From the NCBI GenBank assembly GCA_017383785.1, contig JAFNVD010000135.1:1-5666 (forward strand): 5,666 nucleotides of DNA. Reading direction: 5' to 3'. Below the pieces are notes generated by a model. That model was given only the letters and a program-made list of their open reading frames with translations. It searched no databases and was not told the origin of the DNA. Source of the DNA: Peptococcaceae bacterium (GTDB lineage: Bacteria; Bacillota; Peptococcia; Peptococcales; Peptococcaceae). Numbering within the stretch: the first letter of the stretch is position 1; each line of letters starts with the position of its first letter. A program made the position numbers and the translations under genes. Shown here in pieces: positions 1 through 5,666 of the stretch.

Positions 1-437
1 ATAGAGTGGGTAGCTTCAAACTGCCCTTTGTCTACAGAGATGATACCGCCACGTACGATTTCCGCCATATATGCACCGGTGTTGATAGAGATGATGAACA
101 TCCCTGCAGTTACCGGATCCAAACGTAAGCCAAATGCCCAGGCAGCGCCATAGAAGATAACGGTAGCCTGTACCATCATAGGGGTACTACGGAATACTTC
201 GATATATGCGGATAACAGAAAACTAAATACTTTATACAGTACTTTTTTGAGTGTAGAGTCATCCTCACGGATTGGCAATGTTTTATACACACCAATCAAC
301 AACCCGATCAGAAACCCAACACCGGTACCTACAATAGCCAACAGGATGGTAACACCGGTACCTTTGGCCAGTAAGCCGCCGTAATTGTTCAAAATCATTA
401 TTACGGTATTAAAGAAATTTGCAAGAGCCTCAAACAA
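1..437 (-). CDS. Amino-acid ABC transporter permease (HisM/GlnP type), 3' part outside the window
   Basis: Membrane subunit of a polar amino-acid ABC importer. Only the first 145 codons are present and the gene runs off the left edge. Visible parts: a hydrophobic segment at about residues 27-50, a charged cytoplasmic stretch at 51-70 (REDD, KK), the YIEVFRSTPMMVQ motif at 78-90 typical of this family (more often FRGTPLLVQ), further membrane segments at about 91-120, and the start of the EAA loop (EIVRGGIISVDKGQFEA, 126-142) that docks on the ATPase. The start is TTG at 437-435: AGGAGG at 450-445 lies 7 bases upstream, while the first in-frame ATG is at codon 14 with no ribosome site and would shorten the N-terminus. 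It begins 22 bases after the NhaC-type transporter stop, so the two are surely co-transcribed and under the same lysine riboswitch. The binding protein at 3155-2322 is its probable partner; the ATPase would be expected just beyond base 1. Lysine as substrate is inferred from the riboswitch. Confidence 0.9.
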   Translation of the reverse strand, partial: MFEALANFFNTVIMILNNYGGLLAKGTGVTILLAIVGTGVGFLIGLLIGVYKTLPIREDDSTLKKVLYKVFSFLLSAYIEVFRSTPMMVQATVIFYGAAWAFGLRLDPVTAGMFIISINTGAYMAEIVRGGIISVDKGQFEATHS

Positions 438-443
438 GATAAC

Positions 444-451
444 TCCTCCTT
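444..451 (-). promoter_or_regulatory. Ribosome binding site that fixes the TTG start of the ABC permease
   Basis: On the minus strand the bases read AAGGAGGA, a near-perfect Shine-Dalgarno sequence, with the AGGAGG core 7 bases before TTG at 437. No ATG or GTG in the permease frame lies at a usable distance. It falls in the 22-base gap after the stop of the upstream transporter gene. Confidence 0.85.
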
Positions 452-459
452 TAGAAATA

Positions 460-2028
460 CTACTGCTGTTCTACTGCGTTTTTACTTACGTATTTCACAA
501 CAACAGGTTTGTTTTTGTAAGCTGCTTTCATACCAATCAGTACCAGCACCAGTACTACCATCATGATAGGTACTACAATCCAGTGCTGTACAATACCCAG
601 TGCTGTAAAGCCGATTAAGGAGAATGCAGCTGTAAACAGTGCATATGGCAGCTGGGTCATAACGTGGGTCATAAAGTCAACCTGTGCAGCGGTAGAGGAC
701 ATGATTGCTGTTTCCGAGATTGGAGAGCAATGGTCACCTGTTACAGCCCCTGCCAGTGTAGCAGACAGACAGATGATGCACAGTTCAGTTACTTCGTAAC
801 CAAAGATTGCAAAGGTAATTGGAATCAGAATACCGAATGTACCCCAGGAAGTACCTGTTGCAAAGGATACGAATGCACCTAACAGATACAGGATTGGTGG
901 CAACAGCCACATTGGGAAGTCACTGCCTGCGAAGGAGTTGTGTACAAATACAGCAGCGCCTAAGCTTTCACGGCAAATGCCTTCGATACCCCAGGATAAT
1001 GTCAGGATAAACAGTGCAGGAGTCATTGCTACAGCACCGTCAGGAATACACTGCACAAACTGTTTCATGTTGATGATTTTGCGCAGGAAATAGTAGATAA
1101 TAGTAAATGCTAATGCGATTAAACCGCCGATTGGCAGACCCATATAAGCATCGCATGCGCTGAATGCTTCGATAAAGCCTACGCCTTCACCGGCAAAGAA
1201 GCCACCGGTGTAGATCAGACCGAAGATGCAGCCACCAATCAGTACGATTACAGGCAGCAGCATGTCCAGCGCTTTGCCCAGTGGGTTGCTGTTGTCAGCA
1301 GTGGAAATATTGGCGTACATGTTGCCGGTACCACCGTAAATATCGCCTTTTTCTTCTGCCAGATATTCATAGCCTCTCATTGGACCGAAGTCAAAACGAA
1401 TGATTGCTAATGTAAACAGCATAGTCAGTGTGAGCAGCGCATACATATTGAACGGAATTGCCTGTAAAAACAGTGCATAGCCGTCAGCCTGTACTTCAGG
1501 TGGCACATAGGATGCTACCGCTGCAGCCCAGCTGGAAATCGGTGCGATGATACAAATTGGAGCTGCGGTACAGTCTACGTTGTATGCCAAACGAGCACGG
1601 CTTACTTTGTGTTTGTCTGTAATCGGACGCATAACGTTTGCTGTGGTCAGAGAGTTAAAATAGTCATCGATACAGAAGAACAGACCCAAGAGAGTAGTGA
1701 AAATCAAAGAGCTTTTCTTTGTTTTGATACGCTGTGCAGCCCATTCCCCGAATGCTTTGGAACAGCCGGAGGCATGCATTAAGGATACGATAATCCCCAG
1801 GCAGATTAAGAATACGATAATACCGCCGTTATCGCCCAGTCTGGAGCTGATAATGGAAATGGTGTGTTCTACCATACCTACCGGGTTGAAATTGGAGTAC
1901 ATCAGCGCCCCAACTAAAATACCAATAAATAAAGAAGAATATACTTCTTTTGTGAGCAGTGCTAAAATGATTGCAACGATTGGCGGAAATAACGCCCATG
2001 CGGTGCCGAAAAATGGTGTAATGTCCAT
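460..2028 (-). CDS. lysW: NhaC-superfamily transporter, probable lysine carrier (LysW type)
   Basis: 522-residue polytopic inner-membrane protein of the Na+/H+ antiporter NhaC superfamily, with about 12-13 hydrophobic segments by eye. Family signatures: FCIDDYFNSLTTANVMRP (117-134), the polar NVDCTAAPICIIAPISSW stretch (150-167), SFATGTSWGTFGILIPI (388-404) and GDHCSPISETAIMSS (431-445), the hallmark NhaC motif near the C-terminus. The ATG at 2028 has AAGGA 7 bases upstream. Length and both ends are normal for the family, with no frameshift. By fold alone this would be called a Na+/H+ antiporter. However, it lies directly behind a lysine riboswitch, and NhaC-like proteins under L-box control have been proposed as lysine transporters named LysW in comparative genomics (Rodionov and colleagues). 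I therefore infer sodium- or proton-coupled lysine uptake. The gene symbol rests on that context and not on sequence identity. Alternative: a carrier for another amino or organic acid. Confidence 0.85.
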   Translation of the reverse strand: MDITPFFGTAWALFPPIVAIILALLTKEVYSSLFIGILVGALMYSNFNPVGMVEHTISIISSRLGDNGGIIVFLICLGIIVSLMHASGCSKAFGEWAAQRIKTKKSSLIFTTLLGLFFCIDDYFNSLTTANVMRPITDKHKVSRARLAYNVDCTAAPICIIAPISSWAAAVASYVPPEVQADGYALFLQAIPFNMYALLTLTMLFTLAIIRFDFGPMRGYEYLAEEKGDIYGGTGNMYANISTADNSNPLGKALDMLLPVIVLIGGCIFGLIYTGGFFAGEGVGFIEAFSACDAYMGLPIGGLIALAFTIIYYFLRKIINMKQFVQCIPDGAVAMTPALFILTLSWGIEGICRESLGAAVFVHNSFAGSDFPMWLLPPILYLLGAFVSFATGTSWGTFGILIPITFAIFGYEVTELCIICLSATLAGAVTGDHCSPISETAIMSSTAAQVDFMTHVMTQLPYALFTAAFSLIGFTALGIVQHWIVVPIMMVVLVLVLIGMKAAYKNKPVVVKYVSKNAVEQQ

Positions 2029-2074
2029 GATTTATTCCTTTATAATATGAATTTTAATAAGTTTTCATAAGTGC

Positions 2075-2111
2075 AAACAAAAACCACGGATAAGCTGAGG
2101 CATATCCGTGG
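2075..2111 (-). terminator. Intrinsic terminator, expression platform of the lysine riboswitch
   Basis: The minus strand reads CCACGGATA (2111-2103), an inner part that can add two more pairs (GC/GC around a short loop after an A-A mismatch), then TATCCGTGG (2092-2084): a perfect 9-bp stem. It is followed at once by TTTTTGTTT (2083-2075). This is a classical Rho-independent terminator placed between the lysine aptamer and the transporter start at 2028. It should form when lysine stabilises P1, ending transcription before the transporter and permease genes. It also serves as the only visible terminator after the binding-protein gene. Confidence 0.9.
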
Positions 2112-2143
2112 CATAACTGTACAAGAAAGATTGTATGCCGATA
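2103..2143 (-). promoter_or_regulatory. Candidate antiterminator helix of the lysine riboswitch
   Basis: TATCGGCATA (2143-2134) can pair with TATGCC (2115-2110) plus GATA (2106-2103), leaving ACG (2109-2107) bulged: 6 + 4 base pairs. The left arm takes four bases of the 3' strand of P1 and the right arm takes most of the 5' arm of the terminator. So it excludes both, which is the logic expected of a lysine-off attenuator. Found by eye, without an energy calculation. TATGCC occurs again at 2104-2099 and could offer a competing register. Confidence 0.5.
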
Positions 2144-2296
2144 GCGCTCCACATAAGTGACAGTACGATACATATTTTGCATCGTCCCAGCAATAAGCTT
2201 TGGGCTGCTTATCACTTCGGCGAATGCCCCTTTCTCATACGGCAGGCTCCCAACCTATATACCGTGTGGTACTTTTGACCTTCGCACCTCTATCAA
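2138..2296 (-). ncRNA. Lysine riboswitch (L-box) aptamer
   Basis: Cis-acting mRNA leader that binds lysine. Conserved blocks in minus-strand order: GATAGAGGTGC (2294-2284), AAAAGTA (2276-2270), GAGAAAGGGG (2236-2227), CGCCGAAGTG (2222-2213), GCTGGG (2191-2186), ACTGTCA (2164-2158) and GGAGCGCTATC (2150-2140). Helices seen: P1, GATAG 2294-2290 with CTATC 2144-2140 plus two G-U pairs; P2, GCGAA 2285-2281 with TTCGC 2224-2220, continued by ACGG/CCGT; P3, TAAGC 2211-2207 with GCTTA 2198-2194; P4, ACGAT 2185-2181 with ATCGT 2169-2165; P5, CAC/GTG closing TTAT at about 2159-2150. Loop bases TTGGG (2253-2249) and CCCAA (2204-2200) give the L2-L3 kissing interaction of this class. It occupies the gap between the binding-protein gene and the NhaC-type transporter gene and ends in a terminator, so lysine should repress the downstream genes. 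Confidence 0.95.
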
Positions 2297-2321
2297 TCAT
2301 TATTTCTGTATGTTGTTTGAA

Positions 2322-3155
2322 TTATTCAGCAGCAGGCTGCTGTGCGATAGCGTCTGCCATCAGGCTGTCACGTTCTTCCTGGGAGATACCAGCCAGAACT
2401 TTGTTTACTTCTGCAGTCAGAGCAGAGTCTTTTTTGATACCCATAGCGATTGCAGCATCGTTGATTTCATACTGGAAACCATCTTCTACAGCAAAGCCAA
2501 CATATGCGAATGCACTGTTTGCAGCAGCTGCGGAGATACCTTCAGGACGTTCGGATACATAACCGTCAATGATGCCGGATTCCAGCGCTACACGCATGGA
2601 TGGGAAGTCTGTCATAGCGGTTACATGGTTAACGCCTTCGATCTGATCGATTACAGTGTCATGGAAGGTGTTCAGCTGAGCTGTCAGAGCAGCACCTGCA
2701 AAGTCTTTGATAGAAGTAGCGTTTGCATAAGGACCATCAGCTTTTACTACGATTACCAGGTCGGATACATAGTAGTTGTCTGTAAAGTCAATTACTTCTT
2801 TACGTTCTGCAGTTGGGGACATACCGGCGATGATACCATCGATAACGCCGGACTGTACAGCCGGTACCAGACCGTCCCATTCAGTTTTTACGATAACCAG
2901 TTCTTTGCCCAGACCGTCAGCTACTTTTTTAGCGATCTGTACGTCATAACCATTTGCATAGCCGCCGCCTTCGATTGCTACAGCGTTGTTAGAATCATCC
3001 TGCTGTGTCCAGTTGAATGGAGCGTAGCCGCATTCCATACCGATACGCAGTGTATTGTTTTCTTCCTGTTTGTCTTTACCGCCGCCGCAGCCAGCCAGTA
3101 AGCCCATAGCCATGAAGCCAACCAGAGCGGTTGCAATTACTTTTTTCATTTTCAT
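2322..3155 (-). CDS. Amino-acid ABC transporter substrate-binding lipoprotein (SBP_bac_3 family)
   Basis: 277-residue extracytoplasmic binding protein that captures an amino acid for an ABC importer. Residues 1-22 form a lipoprotein signal: MKMKK charged start, hydrophobic core, and lipobox LLAGC with Cys23 as the lipidated residue, followed by a Gly/Lys-rich tether. The type 3 binding fold follows: TLRIGMECGYAPFNW (35-49), with aromatics for the ligand pocket; NGYDVQIAKKVADGLG (68-83); the hinge and specificity stretch SGVIDGIIAGMSPTAERKEVIDF (102-124), where Arg118 is expected to hold the ligand carboxylate; and ESGIIDGYVSERPEG (192-206) in the second lobe. Length is normal. ATG at 3155 is chosen because AGGAGG (3171-3166) lies 10 bases upstream; the ATG two codons later fits worse. 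Its partner permease begins at 437, separated from it by the riboswitch and the NhaC-type gene. A basic amino acid, lysine, is the likely ligand from context only. Confidence 0.93.
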   Translation of the reverse strand: MKMKKVIATALVGFMAMGLLAGCGGGKDKQEENNTLRIGMECGYAPFNWTQQDDSNNAVAIEGGGYANGYDVQIAKKVADGLGKELVIVKTEWDGLVPAVQSGVIDGIIAGMSPTAERKEVIDFTDNYYVSDLVIVVKADGPYANATSIKDFAGAALTAQLNTFHDTVIDQIEGVNHVTAMTDFPSMRVALESGIIDGYVSERPEGISAAAANSAFAYVGFAVEDGFQYEINDAAIAMGIKKDSALTAEVNKVLAGISQEERDSLMADAIAQQPAAE

Positions 3156-3198
3156 GAGATAAAGTCCTCCTAATATAAATTTTCAATATTCAAAAGAT

Positions 3199-3227
3199 AG
3201 CATAAAAACAATATTTCTGCAAGTGAA
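3199..3227 (-). promoter_or_regulatory. Candidate sigma-70-type promoter of the binding-protein gene
   Basis: Minus strand: TTCACT (3227-3222, four of six matches to the -35 consensus), 17 bases, then TATGCT (3204-3199, four of six to the -10 consensus), in an AT-rich stretch some 44 bases before the start codon. An alternative pair one register on (TTGCAG / TATCTT) is about as good. Weak support by eye. Confidence 0.35.
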
Positions 3228-3326
3228 TTTGCTTATTTTACTCATAAGTATACAATATTCACACGATAAACATGAAGGTATCTATGACGTTTATAGAAAT
3301 TATGTTCGATTTTTCATGTGTTTTCT

Positions 3327-3355
3327 CTTTTATTCTGCGAAATATATGGTATAAT
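3327..3355 (+). promoter_or_regulatory. Extended -10 promoter of the ruvCAB operon
   Basis: TATAAT (3350-3355) matches the -10 consensus fully and is preceded by TGG (3347-3349), the TGn extended -10 element. The matching -35 position (about 3327-3332, CTTTTA) is poor, as is usual when the extended element is present. Transcription would begin near 3362, giving a leader of about 40 bases before the ruvC start at 3404. Confidence 0.7.
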
Positions 3356-3387
3356 GAAAGACAGAGAATTTGTGCAAACGTATGCAG

Positions 3388-3394
3388 AAAGGAG
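3388..3394 (+). promoter_or_regulatory. Ribosome binding site that fixes the ruvC start
   Basis: AAAGGAG lies 9 bases before ATG at 3404. The ruvC reading frame stays open upstream to 3272, but those extra 44 codons precede the promoter and have no family similarity. This site and the MVILGIDPG N-terminus settle the start. Confidence 0.85.
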
Positions 3395-3403
3395 TCATCG
3401 GTT

Positions 3404-3907
3404 ATGGTGATATTGGGTATTGACCCCGGCACTGCCACTACAGGCTTTGGGATTATCCGTGTGGTGGGCAATTCATTTAAAACTGTAGATTATGGTGTCA
3501 TTACCACACCACCGGGCATTCCTATGGAGCAGCGTTTGGTCATGATTTATGAGCAGATGAATAAGATTATCGATACCTGGAAACCGGATCAGGTGGCTAT
3601 AGAGGAATTGTACTTTAATCAAAACGTCACTACCGGTATCACAGTAGGGCAGGCGCGAGGTGTGCTGCTATTAAGCTGTGCACAGAAGGGGTTGCCTGTG
3701 TTTGAATATACACCTTTGCAAGTAAAACAGGCTATCGTAGGTAATGGCAGAGCAGAGAAAAAACAAGTACAGTTTATGGTGAAAACCTTCTTGGGCCTTA
3801 GGGAAATTCCAAAGCCTGACGATGCGGCGGACGGGCTGGCCATTGCCATTTGTCATGCCCATCATGACCAAACCAAAACAAGAAGAAACAATGAACGCTA
3901 TCGTTAA
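3404..3907 (+). CDS. ruvC: Crossover junction endodeoxyribonuclease RuvC
   Basis: Holliday-junction resolvase: a dimer that makes paired nicks across the junction with Mg2+ during recombinational repair, working with RuvAB. 167 residues, the usual length. RNase H-like fold with all four acidic catalytic residues: Asp7 in ILGIDPGTATTGFGII, Glu67 in VAIEELYFNQN, and Asp140 and Asp143 in PKPDDAADGLAIAICH; these match Asp7, Glu66, Asp138 and Asp141 of the E. coli enzyme. The basic segment NGRAEKKQVQFMV (114-126) is the expected DNA-contact region. Starts at ATG 3404, ends TAA 3905-3907, and ruvA begins 28 bases later, so it is first gene of a ruvC-ruvA-ruvB operon. The C-terminal tail (QTKTRRNNERYR) is charged and not conserved. 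Confidence 0.98.
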   Translation: MVILGIDPGTATTGFGIIRVVGNSFKTVDYGVITTPPGIPMEQRLVMIYEQMNKIIDTWKPDQVAIEELYFNQNVTTGITVGQARGVLLLSCAQKGLPVFEYTPLQVKQAIVGNGRAEKKQVQFMVKTFLGLREIPKPDDAADGLAIAICHAHHDQTKTRRNNERYR

Positions 3908-3935
3908 CAAAAATGGATAACGAGGAGATAAAGCT

Positions 3936-4547
3936 ATGATTAGTTATTTAAAAGGCACAGTGTTACACAAAACAGCGGCTAGTGTCATGGTGCTGTGCGG
4001 TGATGTAGGGTATGAGGTACAGCTTCCTGCCACCAGATTGCTAAAATATAGTGCACAGCAGCAGTGCGAATTTTATATTTATTATCATCAGAGAGAAGAT
4101 GCGGTACAGCTCTTTGGTCTGGAAAGTTGGGCGGAACGTGAATTTTTTATGACTCTGTTAAATGTGTCCGGCATCGGGCCGAAAAGTGCACTGGCTATGA
4201 TTGGGCAGAGTACGTTAAGTGGGCTGTATCAGGCAATTAGCAATGAAAATGTAGAGTTTCTTACCAAAGTGCCGGGTATTGGCAAGAAGACAGCCCAGCG
4301 TTTGGTACTGGAGCTAAAGGATAAATTGCCGTCTTCTGCATTAGAAGAATTTGCAGCGGCAGGCATTGAGCTGCCGGAAGTAACTGTGGCACCGGTAATG
4401 GCCAAAGATGATATTACAGAAGTATTGCTAAGTTTAGGCTATCATGAGAGTGAAATTCGCAAAGTTTATCCGGAACTGAAGAAAATGGCAGGGCAGGATG
4501 AACAGGTGATTATAAAGAAAGCGCTGCAGCTGTTGGCGCGAATTTAG
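3936..4547 (+). CDS. ruvA: Holliday junction branch migration complex subunit RuvA
   Basis: 203 residues, normal length. RuvA tetramers clamp the four-way junction in a square-planar form and load RuvB rings on opposite arms. Domain I (about 1-62) is the OB fold, MISYLKGTV to VQLFGLES, with the acidic pin Glu54-Asp55 that helps keep the strands apart. Domain II holds two helix-hairpin-helix motifs, VSGIGPKSA (77-85) and VPGIGKKTA (112-120), which grip the backbone. A flexible Ala/Pro/Val-rich linker (about 132-156) leads to domain III (about 157-203, DDITEVLLSLGYHESEI), which binds RuvB. The ribosome site GAGGAG (3922-3927) lies 8 bases before the ATG. The stop TAG is part of the ruvB ribosome site, so translation of the two is probably coupled. 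Confidence 0.98.
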   Translation: MISYLKGTVLHKTAASVMVLCGDVGYEVQLPATRLLKYSAQQQCEFYIYYHQREDAVQLFGLESWAEREFFMTLLNVSGIGPKSALAMIGQSTLSGLYQAISNENVEFLTKVPGIGKKTAQRLVLELKDKLPSSALEEFAAAGIELPEVTVAPVMAKDDITEVLLSLGYHESEIRKVYPELKKMAGQDEQVIIKKALQLLARI

Positions 4548-4556
4548 GAGGCAGCT

Positions 4557-5606
4557 ATGGATTTTGCCGAAGAACGATTGATTACACCACATGCCATGTA
4601 TGAGGACAACTCCGATGGCAATAAAGTGCGTCCGAAACGACTGGATGATTATATCGGGCAGCAGAAAGTAAAAGACAATTTAACAGTATATGTAGAAGCA
4701 GCCAAAGCCCGTGGTGAAGCATTGGACCATGTACTGCTGTATGGGCCTCCTGGGCTTGGGAAAACCACTTTGGCAGGGATTATCGCCAATGAACTCAATG
4801 TGCAGATTAAAATTACATCGGGGCCTGCTATTGAACGTGCCGGTGATTTGGCGGCCATTCTCACAAATTTGGAACCTCATGATGTACTCTTTATCGATGA
4901 AATTCATCGCATCAACCGTGCTGTAGAGGAAGTGCTGTATCCGGCCATTGAAGACTTTGCGCTGGATATTATGATTGGCAAAGGGCCAAGCGCTCGTTCT
5001 TTGCGTATCGATTTGCCGCCGTTTACACTGATTGGGGCTACCACCCGCGCCGGTATGCTAACCGGGCCGCTCCGTGACCGTTTTGGTGTCATTGAGAGAT
5101 TGGAGTTTTATACCGATAGCGAATTGCAGCATATTGTGACACGTAGTGCCGATATTTTAGGTGTACCGATTGCAGAAGAAGGGGCATTGGAGATTGCCCG
5201 TCGTTCCCGTGGGACACCGCGTATTGCCAATCGGTTGCTGCGCCGTGTGCGTGACTTTGCTCAAGTAAAAGGTGACGGTATGATTACCAAAGAAATTGCC
5301 AACTTGGCACTGAATCAGCTGGAAATTGACGCAGAAGGTTTGGACAAAGTGGACCATCGTGTGCTGGATGCCATCATTCACAGCTTTAACGGCGGTCCTG
5401 TAGGGTTGGAAACACTGGCTGCTACGATTAATGAAGATAGCGGCACCATTGAAGACATGTGTGAACCGTTTTTATTGCAGAAAGGCTTCCTAAGCCGTAC
5501 ACCGCGTGGTCGTGTAGCTACCCAGAGAGCTTACGAGCATTTAGGAGTACCGATGCAGCAAAAACGCACTCATACAGCAGATACCCTGTGGGAGGATGAG
5601 GTATGA
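4557..5606 (+). CDS. ruvB: Holliday junction DNA helicase RuvB
   Basis: AAA+ ATPase; hexameric rings drive branch migration of junctions held by RuvA. 349 residues, close to the family norm. Seen in order: a short variable N-terminus; RPKRLDDYIGQ (25-35); Walker A GPPGLGKTT (63-71, Lys69); Walker B DVLFIDEIH (109-117, Asp114-Glu115); a region after Walker B expected to hold the RuvA-contact hairpin (about 130-150); sensor 1 LIGATT (158-163); the arginine finger in PLRDRFG (Arg173); sensor 2 GTPRIANRLLRR (219-230, Arg222); and the C-terminal winged helix (about 260-335) with GGPVGLETLAATINED and SRTPRGRVAT. AGGAGG (4546-4551) overlaps the ruvA stop and lies 5 bases before the ATG, 9 bases after ruvA. 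The stop overlaps the next gene by four bases. Nothing is missing or odd. Confidence 0.98.
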   Translation: MDFAEERLITPHAMYEDNSDGNKVRPKRLDDYIGQQKVKDNLTVYVEAAKARGEALDHVLLYGPPGLGKTTLAGIIANELNVQIKITSGPAIERAGDLAAILTNLEPHDVLFIDEIHRINRAVEEVLYPAIEDFALDIMIGKGPSARSLRIDLPPFTLIGATTRAGMLTGPLRDRFGVIERLEFYTDSELQHIVTRSADILGVPIAEEGALEIARRSRGTPRIANRLLRRVRDFAQVKGDGMITKEIANLALNQLEIDAEGLDKVDHRVLDAIIHSFNGGPVGLETLAATINEDSGTIEDMCEPFLLQKGFLSRTPRGRVATQRAYEHLGVPMQQKRTHTADTLWEDEV

Positions 5607-5666
5607 ACGGAACAGAATTAGGCAAACTCTTAATTATGCTTGGTCTTGGCGCCATTTTGATTGGAT
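5603..5666 (+). CDS. DUF2905-type small membrane protein, N-terminal part only
   Basis: The first 21 codons of a gene cut by the right edge. The ATG at 5603 overlaps the ruvB stop (ATGA), with GGAGG (5591-5595) 7 bases upstream, so it is translationally coupled to ruvB. The product starts MNGTELGKLLIMLGLGAILIG: a short polar lead, then a Gly-rich membrane helix. That pattern and position directly after ruvB fit the small (about 70 residues) DUF2905 family often found in Firmicutes ruv operons. Function unknown. The call rests on 21 residues plus gene order. Confidence 0.7.
   Translation, partial: MNGTELGKLLIMLGLGAILIG

Noticed and set aside
1697..2050. Plus-strand open frame of 117 codons opposite the NhaC-type gene
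   Set aside because: No ribosome site and no recognisable motif. It mirrors codons of a well-supported membrane protein on the other strand.
2157..3101. Long open frame (314 codons) on the plus strand opposite the binding-protein gene
   Set aside because: It is an antisense shadow: Cys/Phe/Ser-rich composition with no domain, while the minus strand gives a clear lipoprotein signal and type 3 binding-protein motifs. Its first part also crosses the riboswitch.
3270..3319. Inverted repeat ACATGAA / TTCATGT in the divergent promoter region
   Set aside because: Only 7 bp with a 36-base spacer in AT-rich DNA and no run of T after it. Expected by chance.
3272..3403. N-terminal extension of RuvC by 44 codons
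   Set aside because: It would start upstream of the TATAAT promoter, and the residues do not resemble RuvC. The AAAGGAG and ATG at 3404 give the standard family start.
3259..3471. Minus-strand 70-codon open frame across the divergent intergenic region
   Set aside because: It overlaps the ruvC promoter and first codons in antisense, has no convincing ribosome site and resembles nothing I recognise.
1..5666. Search for CRISPR arrays, tRNA or rRNA genes, insertion sequences and attachment sites
   Set aside because: None seen. Coding density is high, all genes are intact core or transport genes, and no repeated blocks or terminal inverted repeats stand out.

Overview
The window looks like the chromosome of a low-to-moderate GC Gram-positive-lineage bacterium (Firmicutes/Bacillota). 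Strong AGGAGG ribosome sites, a ruvC-ruvA-ruvB-DUF2905 order and a lysine (L-box) riboswitch with an intrinsic terminator all fit this. The lipoprotein and transporter sequences feel closest to Negativicutes or related Clostridia, but that placement is an impression and was not computed.

Left part, minus strand (3155 down to 1): an amino-acid uptake locus. It reads, in order of transcription, a type 3 solute-binding lipoprotein (3155-2322), a complete lysine riboswitch (2296-2138) with its terminator (2111-2075), an NhaC-superfamily membrane transporter of the LysW type (2028-460), and the start of an ABC amino-acid permease (437 to beyond base 1) that uses a TTG start codon. The riboswitch folds by eye into the five-helix lysine aptamer, including the L2-L3 kissing loop. 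A plausible antiterminator shares bases with both P1 and the terminator, as expected of a lysine-off attenuator. It sits inside the gene cluster: the binding protein lies before it, and the NhaC carrier and ABC permease lie after it. Lysine should therefore shut down the two membrane transporters while leaving the binding protein gene outside the switch.

Middle (3156-3403): a divergent intergenic region. It holds a weak candidate promoter for the binding-protein gene, a good extended -10 promoter for ruvC, and a doubtful degenerate LexA-like site.

Right part, plus strand (3404-5666): the Holliday-junction operon. ruvC (resolvase), ruvA (junction-binding tetramer), ruvB (AAA+ branch-migration motor) and the first 21 codons of a small DUF2905-type membrane protein overlapping the ruvB stop. 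All catalytic residues expected of RuvC and RuvB are present, so this half is ordinary.

The most interesting part is the lysine locus: one riboswitch placed within a cluster that combines a secondary carrier with pieces of an ABC importer. The components are known families; I see no wholly new system.
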